Shown piece by piece: positions 42,491-54,003 of a DNA stretch of 64,000 bases. The notes beneath the pieces were generated by a model. It searched no databases. It saw only the letters and a program-made list of their open reading frames with translations, and was not told where the DNA came from. Every line of letters starts with the position of its first letter. The stretch's first letter is position 1. Source of the stretch: Ctenosaura bakeri (lineage: Eukaryota; Chordata; Lepidosauria; Squamata; Iguanidae); assembly GCA_948474755.1 (NCBI GenBank), contig CAOLHI010003113.1, positions 186,001-250,000 of the forward strand, written 5' to 3'. The position numbers were made by a program, and so were the translations under genes.

Positions 42491-43772
42491 TTGATTCATA
42501 TACTGATCACAAGTTCCTAGAACAGTTTGAAGAAAACTGCATCAGTCCTTAATTCTTCATATATATTTGTCTGCCCAGGCCACTCTTCAGCACATGATAG
42601 TGGCTGGTGGACCCAGAACTTGGGGGGGGATCATTTTTAGTAAATATATCAGAATCCTCCAGCCAGCTTGGCTTCAGAGAGTTGTAGTACAAAAATAACT
42701 TTTCCAAAAATATTCTCCCCCCTCACTGCCCGAGGCTCTTGTTGAGTTCTAGTCCTCACCCCCAGCAAAAGCAAAGTAGACAAGCCTGAGGTTTCCACTC
42801 CTTGGCACTAAAGTGCATATCCAGCTCCCTTGCATTCTCCTCTAGAGCCTGAATGTAGTTCTGATTTTCATGTGTTTAGAGTAGTTTAAGAGTAGCAGCT
42901 GCAGCACTATGGGGCAAGCAGTCAGGACTGCAGGTCTGTCTATAACCCAACCCTGCCCTGCCCTCCAGGTTCCAAATAAAGCAAACAATTTAATCCTAAG
43001 GAAATCGGCCTCCTCCCTTTGATGACCAAGAGCTTTTAAGTGGCAGTCGAAGCCTAGAATGATACATCCACTTGGAATGTGCTGAGATGCCTACTAACAT
43101 TGTTTACATATACACAGTGAATTTTATGATTATATGCCTGCATATTTTATCTGTGTTAAAATTCTACTCCACAATTACAATTGGCTTATAAAATAATTAA
43201 AACAATACAACCAAAAAAACCCTCACCTTTTCCCCCAACCTAGGGTAACAACAACCTGTACATGACCTCTGACTAATAACACACTATCATGAAGATGGAG
43301 GGCCATAAAGCTAGGAAAGTGTAGATTCATCCAGACTCTACCTATAACTTACCAGATGCTGTTTTGGGACTGCAACTGGCAATAAAACCTGGCTTTAGAG
43401 ATCTATTTTTGTTGTTGTGGCATTGGGGAATGGGCAGGCTAGGATGTAACCTACTATATGTTTAGCTCTTGGCTGCCTCATCTCAGATCATAACATAAAG
43501 CAAGATAAGAATGATCAGGTGGATCTAGGTGGAGATTACTGTCACATTGTCATCTGAGGTGATCTCAGACAGCTTAAAGGAGATGGTTGTCATGTGTCCC
43601 ACATTAAAGTCAACGTTCCTAGACCTCTAAAACTGCTCTAAGTTTTCTCTCCTTGCCACCTTGACCAAAGTGGGTGGTGGCTATACAATTCTAGGTATTC
43701 TGATTATTTCAGTCCATTTGAATTTAGCTTTTCACCTGCGTTTGTCACTGGAACCACCTTGGTCATCCTACT
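42491..43772. other. No feature recognised
   Basis: No supported gene or repeat. Confidence 0.4.
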
Positions 43773-43890
43773 GCAGGGCTGGGAATCAGATATTGTTGGA
43801 CTGCAACCTCAACATTCCTTACCGTTTATACTGTTTTAAGGCTGATGAGATTCACAGCCCAACAACACTGAAGGGCACACAACCCTCACT
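43773..43890. repeat. Foldback MITE remnant
   Basis: 'cagggctgggaatcagatat', 'tgttggactgcaac' and the opposing 'cacagcccaacaacactgaa'. Same family as 37882-38012. Confidence 0.5.
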
Positions 43891-43917
43891 CTTCCCCTAC
43901 TGGATGACCTCTCTTGA

Positions 43918-44168
43918 GGGTATAATTACACTACACAATTATAACACTTTAATACCACTAACTGCCATGGCACCATCCTACGGAATATTGAATTTGTAAT
44001 TTACTGAGGTACTTAGAATTCTCTGCCTAAGAGCTCTCATGTTGTAGGTCAGAGAAGTGAAATAGAGATGCTTCAGTACCTCAGAAAAACTATAACCCCC
44101 ACAATTCCATAGGATAGAGCCCTACTGGATGAAGTGGTATCAAACTGCAGCATGGATACATCTCAGGA
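43918..44168. repeat. Palindromic MITE, second family
   Basis: The left arm 'attacactacacaattataac' and 'taccactaactgccatgg' mirrors the right arm 'gtggtatcaaactgcagca'. Central repeats are 'cctacggaatattgaattt' and 'cacaattccataggatag'. Confidence 0.6.
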
Positions 44169-44718
44169 GAAAGGCATACAGGGTGCAACTCCACTAATTT
44201 TCCTGAACTTCAAAGTGACTGTTGATGTCGCTATCCCTTCAACTACCCAGGACAGATGGTGAGAGTGCTGCACATCAGTGGTCCCATTCCTATCTCTTGG
44301 CTTGGCACTGGGGAGCAATTGCTCTGCTCCATGCTGTTTTTACTATGGAGCTTTGGAGGGCGCTGTTTTGCCTCTCAACAACATTTTTATTAAACCACTA
44401 TGTGAAATCATCTTGGAATTTGGAATAAGGTATTGTCTGCAGATGATACCGGCTCCATTTCCTTATTTCATCAAATGAAGGTAATATGTTTCTCTATCCT
44501 AGACAGGTGGAGAACGTTACCACGGACTGGTATCTTTGCAGGTTCTGGAGAATTAACAAGGTTGCACAACCTAGCCTTAATCCTGTTGGTTAATCTCAAC
44601 TACAGTATACACACTGAATCAGTTTTTGAATGGTAAATCAACATATACTTAAACTCATTGATACAATGGTCTCTTCTAGTTAGGACTAGTAGTAGGATTT
44701 GTGCCTCTGAATCGAGAG
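44169..44718. other. No feature recognised
   Basis: No supported gene or repeat. Confidence 0.4.
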
Positions 44719-45988
44719 AGGTTGTACTGAAAGTAATGCCTGTCAGGTCATAACTCCTCTGTTAACAACATGAGATATATGTAACTACATATATGTATAA
44801 AGTAACTCTTTGTCTACAACATGGTACTATTCAAAGTAGTCTCCACCAGTGTCAGTACATTTGCACCACCTTTGAACCCACTCATCAAATCCACTTTGAA
44901 AAAACTTTTTCTGGAACTCCCTGGTCCACTGTCTGATCGTGTCTTCTACTTTACCAAAATCATCAAAATGATGTCCCCAAATGTGTTGCTTCATCCAACC
45001 AGACAAGTGGAAGTCTGAGGGCACCAAATCAAGGCTGTAAGGCAGATGTGGGCACCACTGACCACCCCATTTTTGCAAGAACCTGTGATGTTGCTAAAGA
45101 AGTGTAGAGTCGTGCATTAGCGTGGTGGAACTAGATTGCATTCAGCTATTTCTGTGATCTTTTCTTATGGATGGCTTCTCAAAGTTTCTGGAGTGATGCA
45201 ATGTAGCAGTCTCTGTTCATTGTTGTCCCACTCTCGAGAAAATCAAGCAAAATTACCTCGTTGTCATCTGAGGAGATATTCACCATAATGTTCTGTGCTG
45301 AGCTCTGGCTTTTGAATTTCTAGAGGAGATGGAGTGCCATCACTTCATGAACTAATTCTTCGTCTCTTGGTCATATAAATCTGTCCAGGTCCGTGCAAAC
45401 CTTCCCAAAAAAGGTGCCCTCGTGTCCTTCAAATGCTACCAACAATTCCAAACACATGTACAGCCACTTCTCTTTCAAATCAGCTGTTAATTGATGAGGA
45501 ACCTACTTCACACACATTTTCCTGTATCCAAGGTTTTGGATAATCTGTTCAACAGCACTGTGACCACAGCCAAGTTCCTCAGCAGTCTCTTGGGCAGTCA
45601 TATGCCAGCTTGCACAAATCGTGCCATCCACACTACTTTGGTTTTCATCGGTGACTGCTGTCAATGGCTTCCCACTATATGGTTTGTCTTCTTGAGTTTG
45701 CCTTCTTTAAACTTTTTCTCCCATCTTCACACATTACTCTCATCAATTGTCACCTCACCATACACGTTTCTGAGCCTTCGATGGACGTCTGCAGCAGTAC
45801 ATCCTTCTTTGGTCAAGAACTCAATGACTGTTCTTTGTTTTTGCTTCAAATCCATGTTTATGCAACTCCTAGAAATTATGTCAGTCATGCAGCAAGAATG
45901 ACTGTATCTGGTGGTGTAATAGCAGAACCTTTGGATTAATAGTGTCAGAGAAAATGGCACATAGCCATTACTTTCAGTACAATCCTCA
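44719..45988 (-). pseudogene. Mariner-family DNA transposon, dead copy, about 1.27 kb
   Basis: Terminal inverted repeats are 'gaggttgtactgaaagtaat' (44719 on) and, from the right, the complement 'gaggattgtactgaaagtaa' (ending about 45988), with TA after the right end. The minus strand encodes a broken transposase. The N-terminal helix-turn-helix (KQRTVIEFLTKEGCTAADVHRRL) lies near 45850-45740. The C-terminal region at 45078-44827 contains LVPSDFHL, whose Asp belongs to the catalytic block, then VQRWCKCTDTGGDYFE, a classic mariner end. Several stops and frameshifts separate them. Length is typical of the family; the copy cannot encode an active enzyme. Confidence 0.88.
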
Positions 45989-48047
45989 TATATAGTAACA
46001 GAATGTAAAGAACAAGCTGACTGAAGGCCAATATGCATGAGGGCATTAATCAACTAGAATATGCATACAAAATTAAGTTGGTACAATTTAATCATCTGAT
46101 CACTTTGCCTTTAGAAGCTTTAAGGAGAAAGCTTTAAAAAGAACTAGAGCAAATGGTAATTTAGTGTTGGCATTAATACTAGGTTTGGATCCAAAAGACC
46201 TTAATAAATAGGCAGCATTCATCACCAGCTGCAACAGATCACTCCATGAAAAGGCTAGTGAGAAATTCATATTGTGTCTGATTATGTCCTTGACAAATTT
46301 GGCGAAATGAAAAACATTCACCACTAGGTATATCATTAGGGCACATTGCTTTTACAGACTACTTTTCAGATACAAATCTGTATCAAATGTTTTGCACACA
46401 GGAATGTTCAATAAACACCATATTGTTGTGAAACAAGGGGTGTTTGCAACTTCTTCTCAAGTCAGGAGAAAAGGGTAGGATGAGATGCTAGCCGGAAAAA
46501 ACTGTATCAGAAGGTTGAAGGAATAAAAATACCAATCTTAAATCATTCAGAGAAACCTGGGGGAAGTTAACAGGTGGGGGGGACACACAACCTATGGGCC
46601 ACATGTGGCCCCCATTCAATCGTGGAACCCCTAGACCATCACTCCATCTGTGTTCAAAATTAAAAATGCTTTTCGAAATAAAAAGAATCACACACCTAGG
46701 AGCTTCCAGGAATGTGTTCATCATCTAAAAGTGTGTTATAAAGTCCATGCTTTCCCCACATTTTTTGAAAAACCAACGTGAACATCAGGTCATGTCTATC
46801 TGTCTTACTTACTTACTTATTTATAAAAGCACCTTTTGGTTGGAGGAGGGAGAAGTACAGCCCACACTGGGGCCTGGGGAGGAGAGGAACTGGCTTCTAG
46901 ACTGGCAGAGGTTCCCCACCCCAATGTAGCAGAAGTCTTGCTTCTTGAGAGAGCCAAGGTCAGGCTAAGACACTTTGGTTTGCAATGCTCCTAATTATTT
47001 CTTACTGTTTTACTCAGCCAAAACTTTCTTTATACTTTAAAAACATCACTTAGAGGTTTTTCTAGTTACGTTTCAAATTCTGATTTAAATTGTTTCTAAA
47101 TTTGTTATTTCTTAAGGCACCCTGACATTTCATTTAAAAAGAAATAAGGTGATATATAGTGGAAATGATTACAAATACTAAGGCTGCTTTAAAAAATTAG
47201 AGCCCAGAGTTCATCATCTGCCAGAGTGAATATTTTTTTAAGAATGAATCTGCAAACAGAATGACTCATTCAGCTCAACTGCAGGGATGAAAGGTGTGAT
47301 GTTTTAACAATGGTCATAGCAGCTCCCACAGTGTGATTATGGCCTGCCTAACAAACATATCAGCAAGTAAATTCCAACTCAGCCCTCAGCCTTTCCTTTC
47401 CCCCTCCATCTTCAAGTGGACTCCATGCCTGTATTCTGTCTCTTTCTCACTGTCTCAATGGGTGTTGAACATGTTAGAAATATAAGTATGCCTCCATCTT
47501 ATTAAATATATATATCTTTCAGGGAAGAAGCAAGCTAATTAGTATGTATGTATGTATTTATTTATTTCAGCTTGTATCCTATTTTTCTATACAGACACAT
47601 TAGTGATGTCACAGGCATCACAGGTCAATAGGCATTCTCCACAGCCGGCTTTTCCCCAGTTCAAACTGAGCCCTGTTCAAACATAATGAAAATCTTACCC
47701 TGGGAAAGTAACAAGACAAGACTGCTTTGAACCCAGTGGGGCCACTTTCAGTCCCACATACCTCTGAAACATCACTCTTGGGCATGTCTGCTCAGAAGTG
47801 TCTCACATTAAGAATAGTGGTCTGGCAAGGGGATATTGAGCTGCAGCCTTAAAATGTTGCATCTGTTGTCACTAGAAAATCATCACACCTTTTCAGCACA
47901 AAACATATTGGAAAAAAGATTGCATAGTTTCTCTGCTTCTCTTCCCTATCCACACACACACACCAAAAATTTGGAGAACAAGTAATGGATGGTGTTGACT
48001 TATGTTCTCCTCTCATTTGGCAACAAGATTGTCATGCTCTGCTCTTT
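45989..48047. other. No gene recognised
   Basis: AT-rich. A short 'gtatgtatgtatttatttattt' tract at about 47543 may be a LINE tail. The minus frame 46100-46336 has no recognisable domain. Confidence 0.4.
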
Positions 48048-48260
48048 CATGGTGCAGTGTTTTGAGCATTGGACTAAGACTCTGGAGACTGGGGTTTGAA
48101 TTCCCATTCAGCCAGGGAAACACACTGGGGAAGTCATACTCTCTCAGCCTCAGAGGAAGGCAAAGCCAAACCTCCTCTGAACAAATCTTGTCAAGAAAAT
48201 TCCATGATAGGTTCTCCTTATGGCCGCCATACGTCAGAAACAGCTGGAAGGTACAACAGC
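48048..48260 (+). mobile_element. Sauria-type tRNA-derived SINE, near full length
   Basis: tRNA-related head 'atggtgcagtgttttgagca' and B-box-like 'ggggtttgaattcc', body 'ctctcagcctcagaggaagg', 'caaatcttgtcaagaaaat', and tail 'gaaggtacaacagc'. A hAT element is inserted in the tail. Confidence 0.92.
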
Positions 48261-49010
48261 CAGTGATGTATTTAAATCTTTTACTCCAAATCTCAAGTCA
48301 AGTCTCAAGTCCTTGAAGATGTTTTCAAGTCAAGTCTCAAGTCTGGGAGCCAACCTTATAACCCAACCTATATTCTAGAATATCTGGATACCGTCAAATA
48401 AAGTAAGTTTTAATAATTTAAGGAAAGTCAGCCCTCCATATTTGCGATTTTGCCATCTGCCGCTTCGGAAGTGCGGAATAGCATCCTTCTTACTTCCCAT
48501 TTTCTAAAGCTGGAGGCTTTTTCAAAAATGGGAAATAGGATCCTTCTTATTCCCCACTGCTGAAGCTTCAAAAGCTTTAGAAGGAAGAATCTTTCCTCCT
48601 CAAGCCCGTTGCTTAACACATTTGCTGTTCCCCTCTGAGAAATACACCCTGCACTCTGGGGGCGAATCTTGTCTTCTACACTTAGGAAACATGTTAGAAG
48701 GCTCCTCCAATATGCAGTGGAGTCAGGCTGCTGAGCAGACCTTAAGTGCATTGCCTAATCTATTTGCTGTTCCCCTCTGAGAAATGCGCCCAGACTTTGG
48801 GCATGAGACAGATTGTCATGTGACCAGTAGGCAAAAAGAGATGGAGGCATTGTTCAAAGTCGTAGGGTTTCTGGATGAGTGTATTATGTTACTGAATCAA
48901 GGGCAGCAAGTCAGTCATTAAAAATATACAAATCTCAAGTCGACTCTTAAGTCTGAAGTGACTTAAGTCTGACTTGAGTACGAGTCAATCAACTTGAGTC
49001 TACATTACTG
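48261..49010. mobile_element. Non-autonomous hAT element, 750 bp, with perfect 8-bp target duplication
   Basis: The termini CAGTGATGTA and (complement of the right end) CAGTAATGTA are inverted repeats of hAT type. The flanking octamer ACAACAGC is present at 48253-48260 and 49011-49018. The subterminal regions are packed with 'tcaagtc' and 'aagtctcaagtc' units on both sides, plausible transposase-binding repeats. The interior (48428-48800) holds a duplicated segment and no transposase ORF. Confidence 0.9.
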
Positions 49011-49018
49011 ACAACAGC

Positions 49019-50030
49019 AAGCCCCTTCTCTTTACTCTACTGCAGTGCAACATCCTGATTCTACTTAGGAAGTAATCATGGGGGAAAGGTAAATGGAACA
49101 CATAGACTCCTAAATGTATAGGGTGTGTCTTAGGTGGTATGCAGGTCCCCCAATCAATTTTTCACCTCTGCAAAAATGAAAAGAATTCCAGATCCTTATC
49201 ATCAGAAGTATCTGACCTGCCAAACTTAAGCAATACTCAACTGATTTGATGAACTTCTAAAAATATTGCTAACTACAGCCGTGAGAGGGTTTGCCCCCAC
49301 CTCCCGCTTTGTTTTTTTTAAGCCTGCTGTATGGTTGGTGTGAGAATTAACCTTTGAAATATAGGAAATGAAAAACATAAATTTAAAACCAATCTTGTGA
49401 CTTCTATTCATTATGCAATTTTAAGCTAGCTGCAAATATTTACAAACAGCTTATTTTGACTCTGGAAAAAATTCTAGGAGGATATTTACAGCTTCTTAAT
49501 ATCCTGTTTACAAATTGGCGCAAACAGTCCACCCCCCTCCCCCAGTTTCCTTCATATTTAGGTCCACAAGAACTCCACGTAAACTTCCAACATTTGCAAT
49601 ACAGATGGAAACTCACAATCTATGACAGTGGGGGTGATGTAAGTGGTAGTAAAAGGGATGTTATACTCCGTTGACTAAGAATAGTACATAAGGCAAATGT
49701 AATCAAAGTAAGGATTCATTCTTAACGAAATGACATTTCTGTTTTCGTTAAAATGATGCATTTAGAAAGAAAAGCCATTAGGTGTCTGAACGTCAGAAAT
49801 TCTTAGCACGTAGTTTAAGTCATGACTTATTTCCAGCGAAAGACCAGCTGTTGGTAATGAAGAGGAAAATAAGAAAGAGACCTATGTAGATGATGACAAC
49901 GCTAGTGGTAATGGTGGTAGTGATGATGATGATGACGACGACGACGACGACAATGAAATGATGGTAATAATGAATTATAATGGTCTGTAGTTGTAACTGT
50001 TAGATCATCATCAACTTATATAATGCTTTG
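49019..50030. other. No gene recognised; GATGAC microsatellite
   Basis: A (GAT)n(GAC)n tract occurs at about 49920-49952. Nothing else is supported. Confidence 0.5.
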
Positions 50031-50241
50031 CTGTTGTTATTGTGTCTTCAAGTTTATGCCTACTTCTGGTGACCTTATCATAGGTAAGAACTATGCAGAG
50101 TCGAATTTCCATTGGCTTCCTTTAAGGATGAAATAGCCTTAAAGAGCCCACAGTCACCCAGTAGATTTTTGTGGCTGAGTGAGGATTCAAACCCTTGTTG
50201 CTTGGAGTCCAGTAATAAAATATCTATACCCCACTGGCTCA
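50031..50241 (-). mobile_element. Sauria-type tRNA-derived SINE, diverged
   Basis: 'gctgttgttattgtgtcttc', 'agtcacccagtagatttttg' and complementary B-box region 'gattcaaacccttgttgc', then 'taccccactggctc'. Minus orientation. Confidence 0.78.
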
Positions 50242-50735
50242 CGTCATATTTCACACAGTAACAAATCTAACCTTCTACAGAACTGAGTATCTGCATATTT
50301 TGATCCCGTAGTAGCTAATGACTGTGCACTATGTATTCTAACTGTATGTGCTGGCCTGGACTTGTGTGTATATGCACATTTATTTCTAAGCATTTATAAC
50401 CCATTTTTCTGTATGAGGATATGTAAAGTTATTCTCAGCAGAATCATAAAGTGTCAAAGACAAGCCACAATACCACAAATGACAGATATAGGACATCAGA
50501 ACTAATACATTCCACAAACTATAGCAAAAGGAGTTCCATAGCTTGGAAAAATTACTTTTTGGTGCTAAGATTCAAGACCAAAACTTACAAGGTTTTTTGT
50601 TGTTGTTGTTGGGTTTTAGCTCTCAGGTTAACATTTCCAAAGTCTGTCACAGGTATTACAGAACAGTGGATAAGCAGCGTACATATTGGCAAACTATCAA
50701 TGTATTAAAACAAACGTCCTCTTCCGAGGTACCAA

Positions 50736-50937
50736 GGTCATTTCTGCACTACACTGTTATAGTGCTATTATTCCACTTTCAATATCCTGTGGAATTCTGG
50801 GGTTTGTAGTTTCCTGAGGCCAAAGAGCTCTCTGGCTGAGAATTCTAAATGCCCTGCCCTAAACTGCAAACCCCAGGATGCCATAGGATGTTGAAAGTGG
50901 AATAATAGCACTATAACAGTGTAGTGCAGAAATGGCC
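50736..50937. mobile_element. Palindromic MITE (family 1) with CAA target duplication
   Basis: Left end 'ggtcatttctgcactacac', right end complement 'ggccatttctgcactacac', flanked by CAA at 50733-50735 and 50938-50940. This is the best preserved copy; its centre carries 'cctgaggccaaagagctctc'. Confidence 0.85.
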
Positions 50938-50940
50938 CAA

Positions 50941-52028
50941 GTCTCCAAATGTCATGTATTAGTATTAGAAAGAAAGGAAGGAGGAAAATAAATTATGGTA
51001 GTATTGGTTTCTCAATGCAAGTTAATGAGAGAAATAAAGATTCAGATTTCTACATTTCAATTCATTTTGTGTCCTACTAGCATCAGGTCAAGGTCTGAAT
51101 TAACCTGAATCAAAGCCCAGAGGCCCCTAAGCTGATGGACATGCACACTTGAAAGACAGCAGTAAGCAGTACTTCATATTTGGTCTGATCTATTTCTGTT
51201 AAAGCGGTGCTGCTGGCACATGCAATCCTGAATGCCATCATAACTTTAGGATTGATCCATCTGAGGAGGCTAAGGGATAGAAGGCTGTAAACAGTCCGGA
51301 GGTAGGCCACTGGACCACAATTGGCCTACCCTGACTTAAAATGTTGCTGTATCCACAGTTCTTGCAGCCCAGACTGTAACCATACATGAAGGGTAGGAGC
51401 TGGGGGAAAAAAACCAAGATGAATACAAAGATGAAGAAATGCAATCCCTCCTCTTCCCCTCATCTATTCAGCAACTTCTTCAATGGATTGAACTTCAGCA
51501 AAGAGGACTGTAATATTTCGTATGCTGAGAACAGTTGGAATTTTCTGTAAATTATCCTGGAAAAATATGTTTTAAATTTGAATAATTTAAATTGATAAAA
51601 TGTACTTTTTAATTTTATATAAATCTCTATTAAACTCCGCATTAACAAATTTACAAGATTGACCATCATGAGTGTTTTTCTTGGTCTCTACCTTGCCTTT
51701 GGAATAACTTTTGTCTCCTTAGATCTGACCTGAGCTCCAATTTTGACTTTAGGCGTTGCCAGTTTATAAATGATTAACGTTAATTGCAATAACATTAGGA
51801 GTGTCCAATTAGAATAACGTAGACAGGATCACTCCTCTAACTGATGGAATCTCTTTCATTGTCTCACTGCCTGTTACCAGGCAAAACAAATACAGCCCAT
51901 GGCTTGATACACAGCTTAGGACCTGCATGACATGATTGCTTTTCCCACTGTGATCTCTGATATACTCAGGTTGTCATTTTGGATGCTGCTTCATGGCCCA
52001 TTATTACATGGAATTATGAGGACACTGA
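50941..52028. other. No feature recognised
   Basis: No supported gene or repeat. Confidence 0.4.
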
Positions 52029-52144
52029 CAACATTTCCGCACTAGCCTGTTATAGTGCTATTATTCCCCTTTCAGCATCCTATGGAATCCTGAGGTTCGC
52101 ATTCTAGGGAGGGGCCTTTGGGGAGGGGCTAGTGCAGAAATGCC
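52029..52144. repeat. Palindromic MITE (family 1), internally deleted
   Basis: The full left arm ('catttccgcactagcctgtt', 'attcccctttcagcatcc') is followed by only a stub of the right end ('ggctagtgcagaaatgcc'). Confidence 0.7.
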
Positions 52145-52252
52145 TGAGAGCCAGAAGCAGGACTTCACCATAACAGCCCCTCAGGTCTGGACAGTATGAA
52201 GGCCTGAGTTCTTCCTTTCTGGGTTTTAGTAGAAGGTTCCAAGACACTTCTT

Positions 52253-52695
52253 GGCCATTTCCACATGGGGTGAAGGAATCACCCTGTGACGCTACTCACC
52301 GGACTTTTGGGTTCTCCAGCCTGGTCCACGCTTCTCCGTAGCAGTTCGTGACCGCCGCTCCGCACTGCTCCAGGGACAAAAATGGTGGCTTCTGGTTGGT
52401 CGAGGGTCTTGACCAACTGCTGAAGCTCGCCAGCCTAAAGCCCGCCCCCAGCAGATCACAGGCTCGCACCAATGCGAGCCTGAGAATCTGCATATGGGAG
52501 CAGGCTCACAGTGGCGCGCTCTGTGCTTTTGAAAGACCTGTTTTTAGTGGTCTTTCAAAAGCATGCTGGACGACCACTTGGGGTCATTCGGGAGCAGGCT
52601 GGACTGTGGATCTACGACCCAGTCCGGTCCCAGGTGCAGACGTCCTCCCTGGAGGACGCTCTGCCCTGTTTAAAAAACCCCATGTGGAAATGGCC
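52253..52695 (-). mobile_element. PIF/Harbinger-like non-autonomous element, 443 bp
   Basis: Ends GGCCATTTCCACATGGGG and CCCCATGTGGAAATGGCC form a clear inverted repeat. The interior shares blocks with 26179-26701 in reverse orientation ('atggtggcttctggttggtc', 'caggctcgcaccaatgc'). It also holds its own palindrome 'gacctgtttttagtggtctt'. Confidence 0.75.
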
Positions 52696-53870
52696 CTAGT
52701 TTCTACTTATTACAAGAAAAGCCTAGTTGAGCTGGATTATATGCATCAAAAATGTCTTTCTTGGAAAATCAAGGTTTCCCAAATTCCTTAGCATTGCATT
52801 ATGGAGATCTTTAAAATGTTGATAACATTACAATAATAAACATTATCATTATAAATATGTCTATGTCCAGCAGGAGCAAAATGCCAATTATGGAAACATT
52901 TTTTAAAAATTAGCTGGATTCACAGCAACAAATGGGATGTGGGTGGGGCAGGATAGATATTTGAAAGGACTCACAGTTCTTCTCACTTTTCTTCTCGGTT
53001 CCCATTGTAGTTCCACAAGGGGAAGGAAGAGGGTCTGTCTAAGGCATGAGTCAATTTACATTTAGATTGGTTTATGCAGATAAACATCAAAATGGCATCT
53101 CAGGGTTGTTGTTTTTTTTCAGTCAGTCATATGGCAAAACCTAGAGGTATAAAATCAAACTCAGTTTGGGATAGAATGCGGGTTTCCAGAGCCTGGCTCT
53201 TTTTCTCTGCTCCTCAGGCAAAGGGGAAAAATCTTAGGACAAAGTGCTACTTTGAAAATAAAGTGTGTGTTTGTGTGTGGTTCTCGGTTTACATTTGAAT
53301 GGCATATTCTGTGTAACTGTGGTTGATGGTTCATGTATGATTAACGTACAGTGACATTGATGGTTAATGACATCGCTAGGAGCTACCCCATGTAACATCA
53401 TGCTTCTAACATCAACAGGGCCTGCCTCTTCACACGGGATTGTCCCTGTATCTCAGATTTATGGAGGGAGGTGTGAGGGGGGGGGTGTCTAAAAGCTTTG
53501 CCCTAGGTGTCGGCTTCACCCAAAGAATTGTGGATAAATTGATTCAGAGAATTTATTTTGGGATGCAAAAGCAAACCATATACAGTTAGTATCCAGGCTA
53601 TCTAAAGGACCGTATTTCCCTTTATGAGCCCATTAGAGCTCTAAGATCATCTGGAGAGACAGTTCTGTCAGTGTCACCACCTTCTCAGGCTCATTTAGTG
53701 GGAAAAGGGGAGACAGGCTTCTCAGTGACCATAGGTTAGAAAGGAAAAGAAACCTGTCTGTCCATAAGAAGTACTAGCACCTTCATTTCTCCTTACTACA
53801 CAGAGGAAAAGGTGGAGGCCTTTACGTGCTTGTCTAGGCTGTACTGGGTACTTCAGGATCTCTAAAGTAG
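52696..53870. other. No feature recognised
   Basis: No supported gene; short GT microsatellite near 53260. Confidence 0.4.
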
Positions 53871-54003
53871 GATGGTCAGACTGAAAATTGGAAATGGCTC
53901 CTGTAGCTTTAATGGTTTTGTAGATGAGGGAATTTCAGCAGACTTTTCTTGTCATGTAATGAAATTCCCCCTTTCATCCCTCTCTAGTTTTCACCCTGGC
54001 AAC
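53871..54003. repeat. Foldback MITE (same family as 12815-12968)
   Basis: Left arm 'ggatggtcagactgaaaatt' and 'ctttaatggttttgtagat', followed by 'gaatttcagcag'. Right arm 'tgaaattccccctttcatcc' and 'tagttttcaccctggcaacc'. Confidence 0.55.

Noticed and set aside
46100..46336. 78-codon minus-strand hydrophobic frame
   Set aside because: No domain, no homologous copy in the window, AT-rich. Consistent with chance.
48048..48110. tRNA gene
   Set aside because: The tRNA-like A/B box belongs to the head of a SINE. There is no cloverleaf or mature 3' end.
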